21,643 nucleotides of DNA, from positions 1-21,643 of the forward strand of contig JALRJD010000069.1 of NCBI GenBank assembly GCA_023255165.1. Direction: 5' to 3'. A program made the position numbers and the translations under genes. Source of the DNA: Porticoccaceae bacterium. GTDB lineage: Bacteria > Pseudomonadota > Gammaproteobacteria > Pseudomonadales > Porticoccaceae. This document shows positions 16,324 to 21,643 of this stretch, piece after piece; positions within the stretch are counted from its first letter, which is position 1, and the number at the start of each line of letters is the position of its first letter. Below the pieces are notes generated by a model. It was not told the origin of the DNA, searched no databases, and saw only the letters and a list, made by a program, of their open reading frames with translations.

Positions 16324-16340
16324 GCCAAGCTTGGCTAGCC
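16324..16340. promoter_or_regulatory. Candidate operator: 12-bp palindrome overlapping an 8-bp palindrome
   Basis: GCCAAGCTTGGC at 16324-16335 is a perfect 12-bp palindrome, and GGCTAGCC at 16333-16340 is a second perfect palindrome sharing three bases with it. They lie 29-45 bases before the start codon of the small HTH gene. This is a position and symmetry that would suit autorepression by a dimeric XRE-type protein. That role is inferred, not shown. Confidence 0.4.
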
Positions 16341-16368
16341 ACGTCAACAGGTATCTGAAAAAACTGAT

Positions 16369-16620
16369 ATGCAGCGCCCAAATGCGGACTCCGCTTACTA
16401 CGACGAATTTTTGCAGCTGCAGGAAAAACTGCAGCAGCGAATCGTGACGTTGCGCAATAATAAAAATATGGTGCAGGAGGATATGGCCGACTACGAGCTG
16501 TCACTGCGCCAATATCAGCGAATGGAACAGGATCCCCAAACCATAGTGTCACTCTGGCAGCTATTTAAAATAGCCAAAGCCCATGGGCTCAAGGTTGATG
16601 AACTGCTGCATTTTGACTAG
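16369..16620 (+). CDS. Short XRE/Cro-type helix-turn-helix protein
   Basis: The 83-residue protein consists of a short helical N-terminal lead (EFLQLQEKLQQ) followed by a single HTH_3-like domain (about residues 23-80). The usual anchors can be aligned: IVTLRNNKNMVQEDMADYEL for helices 1-2, SLRQYQRMEQ for the recognition helix and its following Glu, and LFKIAKAHGLKVDELLHF for helices 4-5. Such proteins usually bind DNA as dimers and act as repressors or antitoxin-like regulators. A stop codon at 16336 in the same frame makes ATG 16369 the earliest start. No clear Shine-Dalgarno is seen. No toxin-like partner ORF lies next to it, so an antitoxin role is not supported. The target may be its own palindromic leader or the flanking lipoprotein or phosphatase genes. 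Confidence 0.72.
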   Translation: MQRPNADSAYYDEFLQLQEKLQQRIVTLRNNKNMVQEDMADYELSLRQYQRMEQDPQTIVSLWQLFKIAKAHGLKVDELLHFD

Positions 16621-16704
16621 CTTTCGAGCTGTCACCGATTCCGATTAATGGATATTTAACCCCGACGATCAGCGCCTTCAGTGCTGGAGATTGTATTGGC
16701 CCCA

Positions 16705-16741
16705 ATGTCATAATCCTGCCGCCGCTCAATAGCGATACTAT
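16705..16741 (+). promoter_or_regulatory. Candidate Pho box and -10 upstream of the alkaline phosphatase gene
   Basis: ATGTCAT (16705-16711), AATC, CTGCCGC (16716-16722) matches the 7-4-7 layout of the PhoB box CTGTCAT-N4-CTGTCAT, 6 of 7 in the first half and about 5 of 7 in the second. GATACT (16734-16739), overlapping TACTAT, lies 11 bases after it, close to the spacing in the E. coli phoA promoter. The predicted product is a phosphatase, so phosphate-starvation control makes sense. The match is by eye. Confidence 0.4.
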
Positions 16742-16807
16742 TTTCCTTAAGTTGCCAAGAGCCCAAGTTGCAACACAAGTATCCCGAAAAAGGTATCAGG
16801 ACCTGTT

Positions 16808-18589
16808 ATGAAAACCATCTTGCCTTTGTTAAAAAACATGTTGAAGCACAGCATCTCACTCACAGCCTGTCTCTGTCTTTTCGCCTGCACGCCAGCGGAC
16901 CAGCCCGACGCCAAAATCCACAGCGCAGCCCAGAAAGCATTGTTGGGTACTACCGAAAATAGCTGGTACCGCGAGTCGGCTGTGGCGGTTAGTCAGACCA
17001 ATGAGCAGGCACGGCAGCTGGCGCTAGAGCCCGGCGCGGCGAAAAATATTATTCTCTTTGTCGGTGACGGCATGGGGGTCTCCACGGTCACTGCCGCGCG
17101 CATTCTCGACGGCCAGCAGAAGGGTATGTCCGGCGAAGAGAACAGCCTCAGTTTTGGCCGCTTCCCCTTTGTGGGGTTGTCGAAAACCTACAATGTTGAT
17201 GCCCAGACCGCGGATTCGGCGGGCACCATGACGGCGATTATCAGCGGGGTAAAAACCAATATTGGCATTGTTGGCCTCAATGAAAATGCCCGTCGCGGCG
17301 ACTGTGCATCAGCTCGGGGCAACGAGCTGTTCAGCGCACTGGAGCTGGCGGAAATCGCCGGGCTCGCCACCGGAATCGTTTCCACAGCGCGTATTACCCA
17401 CGCCACACCGGCCGCCACCTATGCCAAGACGCCTGATCGCAATTGGGAAAATCCCTCAAAGATGCCTGCCGCGGCGATCGCCGCCGGCTGTGAAGATATC
17501 GCATCACAATTGATTCACTTCGAACACAATCTTGAAGCCCGCTACCCCGGCGCTGATATCGATGGCATCGAAGTGGTTCTCGGAGGTGGTCGCCGCGAGT
17601 TCCTGCCCGCCGATCCAGCCGCCAATAGCAGTGATGCGGACAGTAAGGTTGAAGGTGATCGCCACGATGGTCGCAATTTGATTACAGAGTGGTCAGCGCT
17701 CTATCCGGATGGCGACTATGTGTTTGATCAGGGCGGTTTTGCTGCGGTCGAGCCGGACCGGGTCAGACATCTTTTTGGTCTGTTTAGTGAATCCCATATG
17801 CGCTACGCAGCCGATCGCAATAATGACCTCGCTGGTGAGCCATCACTGACCGAGATGACCAGCAAGGCGATCGATATTCTCGACAATAATAAACAGGGCT
17901 TTTTTCTGATGGTCGAAGCGGGCCGCATTGATCACGGCCATCATGCCAATAGCGCCTATGCGGCGTTAAACGATACCGTGGAATTGTCTCGTGCGGTACA
18001 GGCCGCGCTCGATGCCACCAACCCTGAAGAGACGCTAATTGTTGTCACCGCGGACCACAGCCATGTCTTCACCATGGCTGGCTACCCCAAGCGCGGCAAC
18101 CCCATTCTTGGCAAGGTAATTCAAGTCGGTGACGACAAACCCACTTTGGGCGCGGACGGGCTACCATTTACCACCCTGAGTTACAGCAATGGGCCAGGAT
18201 TTCATAATTTTGGCGATGAGACCAATGCCGACAAGGTCTATTACAGCGCGCCTTTCCATTCGACTCTGCATTCGACCCTGCATTCGACTCTTCAGTCGGG
18301 CCTCCAGTCGGCTCGCGATGGAAGCGCCAGTGCCGGGGACAATGCTAAAAGCAACACAGCCACGGAAGTTCGGCCGGATCTATCCGAGGTTAATACCGAA
18401 GCATCGGGCTTTCATCAGGAAGCGCTGGTGCCCGCGACAGCGGAAACTCATGGCGGCGAGGATGTGCCGATTTACGCCACCGGCCCCGGCGCCCATCTGG
18501 TCACTGGGTCCCATGAGCAGAGCATTATTTTTCATGTGATTAATCACGCCGGAAATCTGTTTGACAGGGCCGCCGCGGCACTGAAATAA
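16808..18589 (+). CDS. Alkaline phosphatase (PhoA-superfamily), predicted lipoprotein
   Basis: This periplasmic phosphomonoesterase would release phosphate from organic phosphates. The 593-residue protein begins with a signal sequence ending in the lipobox-like LFAC with C27, so it is probably anchored by lipid rather than freely soluble. The alkaline phosphatase core is clear: first metal ligand D87 in FVGDGMG, nucleophile S137 in ADSAGTMTA, VEAGRIDHGHHANSAYAAL, VTADHSHVF and AETHGGEDVPIYATGPGAHL. It is longer than E. coli PhoA (471) because of inserts. One at about 484-501 is a tandem HSTL repeat followed by a Ser/Asn-rich linker before RPDLSEV. ATG 16808 has AGGA upstream. It converges with the cytochrome gene, with stops 9 bases apart. 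Confidence 0.92.
   Translation: MKTILPLLKNMLKHSISLTACLCLFACTPADQPDAKIHSAAQKALLGTTENSWYRESAVAVSQTNEQARQLALEPGAAKNIILFVGDGMGVSTVTAARILDGQQKGMSGEENSLSFGRFPFVGLSKTYNVDAQTADSAGTMTAIISGVKTNIGIVGLNENARRGDCASARGNELFSALELAEIAGLATGIVSTARITHATPAATYAKTPDRNWENPSKMPAAAIAAGCEDIASQLIHFEHNLEARYPGADIDGIEVVLGGGRREFLPADPAANSSDADSKVEGDRHDGRNLITEWSALYPDGDYVFDQGGFAAVEPDRVRHLFGLFSESHMRYAADRNNDLAGEPSLTEMTSKAIDILDNNKQGFFLMVEAGRIDHGHHANSAYAALNDTVELSRAVQAALDATNPEETLIVVTADHSHVFTMAGYPKRGNPILGKVIQVGDDKPTLGADGLPFTTLSYSNGPGFHNFGDETNADKVYYSAPFHSTLHSTLHSTLQSGLQSARDGSASAGDNAKSNTATEVRPDLSEVNTEASGFHQEALVPATAETHGGEDVPIYATGPGAHLVTGSHEQSIIFHVINHAGNLFDRAAAALK
18257..18310 (+). repeat. 12-bp tandem repeat coding HSTL units in the alkaline phosphatase
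   Basis: Three near-identical 12-bp units, CATTCGAC(T/C)CT(G/T), are followed by two decayed units (CAGTCGGGCCTC, CAGTCG). They encode HSTL-HSTL-HSTL-QSGL-QS. The array is in frame and lies between the conserved core and the C-terminal THGGEDV motif, so it should sit in a surface loop. It looks like replication slippage. Confidence 0.85.
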
Positions 18590-18598
18590 GTGGAGTCA

Positions 18599-20929
18599 TT
18601 AATTCCCCAGGCGCTGCTCCACGGCGCGTTTTAGTTGCAACAGATTGCTGTTGGCCGGATCGCCGAGCAGTGCTCGGTCGAGCAGCTGCATGGCCTTAAA
18701 CCAGCGCTGTTGCTGACCGTATAGACTGACCAGACCATTGATAAACTGCACATCGTTAGGCGACAGGTCCAGCGCTTTGAGATAGGCCTTTTCCGAGTCC
18801 AGAGCCTGCCCCTGCTGCTGATAGAGCACCGCCAGGTTGTACCAGGCGCGGGGATTATTGCCGGTGATCGCGGCATCTTTCAGCGCCTTGGCCGCCTGTT
18901 GGTAATCGCCTTTTTCCGCCATCAGCAGCCCCAAACTGTAGTGGGCGTCGCTGGCCTGAGGCTCCTGAGCGATCACTGTTCTGTAGAGCTGTTCCGTCTC
19001 GTCCAGCTTTCCCTGACTGTAATAAAGCTGCGCCAGATTCATGCGCGCGGCATTAAAGCCGCTGTCTATTTTCAATGTCTCCAGATAGAGCCGGGTTGCT
19101 TTGGCAAGGTTGCCGCGGCGATGTTGATCCAGCGCCATTTGCAAGCGTCCGGACGGGAAGTCGGCATTGACCGCTAATGAGGCCTGATATTCGCGGTTGG
19201 CAACGTTAAACGCCGCGCTCGAATCCGCCGGAATCTGGTCTTGCGGTAAATCACTGAGCGCCTGAGCTGCGGCAATGCGCACCGCGCGAACCGGGTCATC
19301 CAGCCGTGCCAGCAGCGGCGACAGTTTATTCGGGCTGGTTGCCAGAGACTGCGCAGAGATTGCTCGCACCAGTGCATTCGAGTCCTGGCTGGCGTTGGAA
19401 ATAGCGGATTCCACTGATGGCAGAGATATTGCCGGGGCCAGCAGCGAAGCGGCGGTGGCGCGGGCAATTGCTGGCTGGGTGATGTCCTGTAACAGTGCCA
19501 TCAGAGGTTCCAGTGACTGCTGTGGTTGGTTGACTGCCTGAGTCAGCGTCTCGGAAAAGTGTGCCGGCCGCTGCGGGCCAAACCAGTCCTCAACCCGCGC
19601 AGCCGCCCATTCACTGCTCTGGTCGGCGTGGCAGTCATTGCAGGCATTGGGGGTGGCGTGGGCAACACTGAGATCCGGGCGCGGAACGCGAAAGCTGTGA
19701 TCACGGCGGAAATCATTGCCCATATAAGTTCGGCCCGGCATATGGCAGTCGATGCACTGGCTGCCCGAGCCGATGCCGACACCGGCGTGGTGATGGTGCA
19801 GCGGCGTATCAAACTGCTCGCTGTTGTGACATCCGGTGCAGAGCTGATTGCCCTCAGCCTTGAGTTGCATGCTGTGGGGTTGGTGGCAGTTAAGGCAACT
19901 GACCCCGGATTGATACATCTTGCTCTGTAAAAAAGAGCCGTAAACAAACACTTCATCGAGAATCTGGCCATCGCTGTGATAGCTGGGGGGAGAGATCAGC
20001 GCTGGCAAATAATGGTCGAGCAACAGGTCGCTGCCGTGCTCAAACTGTGCCGTCAACTGCTGACGACGGGCGTGGCAGCGGCCACATTTATCGACCAGCG
20101 CCTGGGGATTTTCGCCCACTGACATATCCAAATGCAGTTGGCTCGATGTAGACGAGCTGAATGTCGCTGCGCTGACCGTTTTCACATGATCGCGCCCAGG
20201 GCCATGGCAGGATTCGCAGCCGACATCAAGCACAGAAACCGTGGTGCTGTAACTGTTGCTATCCAGATCAAAATTCTTCGCCACATTACTGCTGTGGCAG
20301 TCGGCACACATGCTGTTCCAGTTTTTGCCGCCATGGGTCCAGAAAACCCACTCGCCGGGCTTTGCCTGCAGTTCCGGCTGCGGATCAAACCACTGCTCAG
20401 TCAGTGTATTCCAGGCCACAGGCAGTTGCTGTAGACGCCCGTTGGGAAAGGCGACCAGATATTGCTGCAGCGGCACGGTGCCGAAAGTGTAGAGAATTTT
20501 ATGCTCTTCGAGTTTGCCATCGTTGCCCGCCAGGCGAGCATAAAAGTCATCACCTTTTTTGAAAAACCAGGCACTGTTGACCGCCGCAGAAAAGTTGCCA
20601 GGAGCGGAAAAGTTGCCGGCAGCGGAAAAGTTGCCAGGAGCGGAAAAAAAGACGTTATCAAAGTTGCCCTTCACTGTTGCCGCGGTCGCATGTTGCATCG
20701 ACTGATCGTGATGGGAGCCGCGCCAATCCTGATAGGCCTGGCTGTGACAACCAGCGCAGCTTTCACTGCCAAGATAACCATCATCTTTAGCGCTAATTTC
20801 AAGAGGATCAGAGGTAAACTTTGATGAGCTATTTGAGGCGATGCCAAAAACGATCAGCCCCACAGCCACAATGCTCAACCCGAGCAGGGCATAGAGTTTG
20901 GAGGCGGTCAGGCGGCGCGATTGGGTCAT
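18599..20929 (-). CDS. Octahaem cytochrome c with HEAT-like and TPR repeats
   Basis: The 776-residue protein has an N-terminal membrane anchor or signal (about 12-31, LYALLGLSIVAVGLIVFGI). Eight CxxCH haem c sites follow, with first cysteines at 58, 208, 238, 282, 345, 364, 392 and 430. The first region resembles the cytochrome c554 domain (ESCAGCHSQAYQDWRGSHHDQSM). The middle (YTFGTVPLQQYLVAFPNGRLQ) is typical of multihaem-TPR proteins seen in many Proteobacteria and Myxococcales. Residues about 470-560 look like HEAT repeats (RAVRIAAAQALSDLP). About 590-770 form five or six TPR units. It should work in the periplasm in electron transfer; the TPR part probably binds partners. The electron donor and acceptor are unknown. 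There is an in-frame tandem repeat at residues 96-115. No cytochrome maturation or reductase gene is adjacent. Confidence 0.9.
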   Translation of the reverse strand: MTQSRRLTASKLYALLGLSIVAVGLIVFGIASNSSSKFTSDPLEISAKDDGYLGSESCAGCHSQAYQDWRGSHHDQSMQHATAATVKGNFDNVFFSAPGNFSAAGNFSAPGNFSAAVNSAWFFKKGDDFYARLAGNDGKLEEHKILYTFGTVPLQQYLVAFPNGRLQQLPVAWNTLTEQWFDPQPELQAKPGEWVFWTHGGKNWNSMCADCHSSNVAKNFDLDSNSYSTTVSVLDVGCESCHGPGRDHVKTVSAATFSSSTSSQLHLDMSVGENPQALVDKCGRCHARRQQLTAQFEHGSDLLLDHYLPALISPPSYHSDGQILDEVFVYGSFLQSKMYQSGVSCLNCHQPHSMQLKAEGNQLCTGCHNSEQFDTPLHHHHAGVGIGSGSQCIDCHMPGRTYMGNDFRRDHSFRVPRPDLSVAHATPNACNDCHADQSSEWAAARVEDWFGPQRPAHFSETLTQAVNQPQQSLEPLMALLQDITQPAIARATAASLLAPAISLPSVESAISNASQDSNALVRAISAQSLATSPNKLSPLLARLDDPVRAVRIAAAQALSDLPQDQIPADSSAAFNVANREYQASLAVNADFPSGRLQMALDQHRRGNLAKATRLYLETLKIDSGFNAARMNLAQLYYSQGKLDETEQLYRTVIAQEPQASDAHYSLGLLMAEKGDYQQAAKALKDAAITGNNPRAWYNLAVLYQQQGQALDSEKAYLKALDLSPNDVQFINGLVSLYGQQQRWFKAMQLLDRALLGDPANSNLLQLKRAVEQRLGN
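20583..20646 (-). repeat. 18-bp tandem repeat inside the multihaem cytochrome gene
   Basis: Three 18-bp copies of GC(A/G)GAAAAGTTGCC(A/G)G(G/C)A plus a partial fourth (plus-strand reading) encode repeating SAPGNF and SAAGNF hexapeptides at about residues 96-115 of the protein. The insert lies between the first haem site and the conserved YTFG segment and keeps the frame. Confidence 0.88.
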
Positions 20930-20990
20930 TGGAAAATCAGCTACTGATCAAAGCCTCAAGTCTAATCGCTCGACTCGCCTGTTGCTATGA

Positions 20991-21048
20991 CTTATCGGTC
21001 GATACGCTTTAATGGCAAAACTTCATTGGCAAAACATCTTGGGCAAAA
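20991..21048 (-). promoter_or_regulatory. Three 14-bp-spaced TTTTGCC repeats and candidate promoter of the cytochrome gene
   Basis: On the minus strand TTTTGCC occurs three times at exact 14-base intervals (plus-strand GGCAAAA at 21014, 21028 and 21042). The copy nearest the gene contains TTGCCA (plus 21013-21018), a 5-of-6 -35 match. It is 16 bases from GATAAG (plus 20991-20996), a 4-of-6 -10. The repeats therefore cover and extend upstream of the putative -35, as an activator or repressor array would. The farthest copy merges with the T-run of the upstream terminator. Confidence 0.42.
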
Positions 21049-21090
21049 AAAACGGGCGCCTGTTGATTTAAACAGAGACGCCCGTTGTTC
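21045..21090 (-). terminator. Strong minus-strand intrinsic terminator
   Basis: On the minus strand ACGGGCG and CGCCCGT form a 7-bp GC stem that continues inward through an interior loop with CTGTT/AACAG, and eight T residues follow (plus 21045-21052 is all A). It stands about 30 bases after the stop codon of the gene remnant ending at 21121, whose terminator it presumably was. Confidence 0.85.
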
Positions 21091-21120
21091 GTAGGGTGTT
21101 CGTGAACTGTTGGCAATCGA

Positions 21121-21264
21121 TCAGAACAGTCCAACTACTTCGCCATTTTCATCCATCACAATAACAGTACCAGTATCTATTGGCTCGGCCCCAACGAATG
21201 GTGCGTGATTGCCCTTGGCGGCGATGCCGGCGCGGAGTTTGGTTGTCGGATAGAGGGTGATCGC
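21121..21264 (-). pseudogene. 3' remnant of an unrecognised minus-strand gene
   Basis: The minus-strand frame ending in TGA at 21121 reads like genuine protein at its C terminus (GIAAKGNHAPFVGAEPIDTG, then VIVMDENGEVVGLF) and is followed by its own strong terminator. Going upstream, the same frame soon crosses a plus-strand terminator and enters the IS3-type element, so only the last 45-60 residues survive. The left and right limits of the old gene are uncertain; 21264 is an estimate. The family was not recognised. Apparent start codons further upstream lie inside the insertion element and are not credible. Confidence 0.5.
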
Positions 21265-21299
21265 TAGAAATCGTATCGCAGGGATAGTTGTATAAATGA

Positions 21300-21326
21300 A
21301 GAAGGGGCCTTTTGGGCCCTTTTTTA
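21300..21326 (+). terminator. Orphan plus-strand intrinsic terminator
   Basis: AAGGGGCC and GGCCCTTT form an 8-bp stem (one G-U pair) around a TTTTG loop, ending in a run of six T residues at 21320-21325. It points rightward, yet no plus-strand gene ends just before it. It stops 7 bases before the putative left end of the insertion element, so it may belong to a gene lost by deletion, or may shield the element from outside transcription. Confidence 0.7.
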
Positions 21327-21332
21327 TGGCGC

Positions 21333-21643
21333 TGTCCCGTCCTGAAATAAGTTGACACATTGGAGACTTATTTATGGACCATCCATTACACACGGATCGA
21401 AAGCGCACGCAGCGTGATTACACACTGGCCTTTAAATTGTCCGTTGTTGAGCAAGTTGAAAAGGGCGAGCTCACCTACAAACAGGCTCATGACAACAAGC
21501 AACGGGTTCTGAAGCCGGTCAAGGAGATGGTTCTCAGCGTGAGGCGCTACATGCCGAGGCTGGGCACCAGGAAGCTGTACTATCTGATCAAGCCAAAATT
21601 GGTGGATCAGCAGATCAAGCTGGGGCGAGACGGGTTGTTCGAC
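21333..21643 (+). mobile_element. Left end of an IS3-family insertion sequence (cut by window end)
   Basis: The stretch from TGTCCCGTCCTGAAATAAG (21333 on) up to the ATG at 21374 looks like the short leader and left terminal repeat of an IS3-family element: it begins with TG and is followed immediately by an orfA-type start. The right end lies outside the window, so neither the inverted repeat pair nor a target duplication can be checked. The exact left boundary is an estimate. Confidence 0.6.
21374..21643 (+). pseudogene. IS3-family transposase, orfA head fused to an orfB segment (partial)
   Basis: The first 35 or so residues match the start of IS3-type OrfA (RKRTQRDYTLAFKLSVVEQV then EKGELTYKQA). 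OrfA would normally continue with its recognition helix (YGIQG-like). Instead the frame changes after QAH to DNKQRVLKPVKEM and SVRRYMPRLGTRKLYYLI, which is the N-terminal part of OrfB, just before the integrase core. This implies an internal deletion of the rest of orfA, the programmed frameshift region and the start of orfB, with the frame kept. The ORF is still open at the window edge, so the DDE catalytic residues cannot be seen. It is most likely an inactive derivative. GGAG lies upstream of the ATG. Confidence 0.72.

Noticed and set aside
16250..16552. Minus-strand ORF of 100 residues opposite the small HTH gene
   Set aside because: Composition is arbitrary and it overlaps a plus-strand frame with a recognisable HTH domain.
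16369..16620. Antitoxin of a toxin-antitoxin pair
   Set aside because: No adjacent small ORF with toxin features is found on the same strand; the neighbours are an independent phosphatase and a convergently placed lipoprotein gene.
16768..16962. Plus-strand ORF overlapping the start of the phosphatase
   Set aside because: The phosphatase frame has a signal sequence and Shine-Dalgarno; this one is an out-of-frame shadow with no family features.
20583..21048. CRISPR-like repeats
   Set aside because: The 18-bp repeats are contiguous and coding, and the 14-bp-period repeats have only 7-base spacers; neither has repeat and spacer lengths of a CRISPR array and no cas genes are present.
21121..21408. 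A complete 95-residue minus-strand gene
   Set aside because: Its start and first third lie inside the IS element and cross a terminator; only the C-terminal part looks like real protein.

Overview
The window looks like the chromosome of a marine-type gammaproteobacterium. The left 13 kb carries the conserved block nnr-tsaE-amiB-mutL-miaA-hfq-hflX-hflK-hflC-DUF2065-hisZ-purA. This is the Escherichia coli yjeF-purA order, with hisZ between the DUF2065 gene and purA as in pseudomonads and Cellvibrionales-like bacteria. An endonuclease-type MutL and a separate HisZ argue against Enterobacteriaceae. Placing it near Cellvibrionales or the SAR92 group is an inference from gene order and protein flavour only.

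Positions 1-13062 (all + strand): tightly packed housekeeping genes. nnr is cut by the left edge of the window. tsaE and amiB abut; mutL and miaA lie 4 bases apart; hflK and hflC overlap by ATGA. The products serve NAD(P)H repair, t6A tRNA modification, septal peptidoglycan splitting, mismatch repair, i6A tRNA modification, sRNA-mediated regulation, ribosome rescue under stress, membrane protease control, histidine biosynthesis and AMP biosynthesis. Candidate internal signals are a weak hairpin with a T-run after amiB, promoter-like elements before hfq and hflK, and a clear intrinsic terminator after hflC.

Positions 13086-14877 (- strand): a two-gene unit, rlmA followed by a P-loop D-glycerate 3-kinase-like gene, convergent with purA.

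Positions 15060-20929 (mixed strands): accessory genes, each apparently transcribed on its own. They are a glutathione S-transferase, a cysteine-rich lipoprotein, a very short XRE-type HTH protein preceded by a 12-bp palindrome, a predicted lipoprotein alkaline phosphatase with a candidate Pho box, and (- strand) an eight-haem cytochrome c fused to HEAT-like and TPR repeats. Both of the last two proteins contain short in-frame tandem repeats, which suggests recent replication slippage.

Positions 20930-21643: a scar-like region. It holds three 14-bp-spaced repeats in front of the cytochrome gene, a strong - strand terminator, the 3' end of an otherwise missing - strand gene, a + strand terminator with no gene to serve, and the left end of an IS3-family element. 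The ORF of that element looks like an orfA head joined to an orfB segment by internal deletion.

I found no tRNA, rRNA, CRISPR array, prophage or recognisable defence system. The novelty in this window is modest and sits in the right-hand 6 kb.
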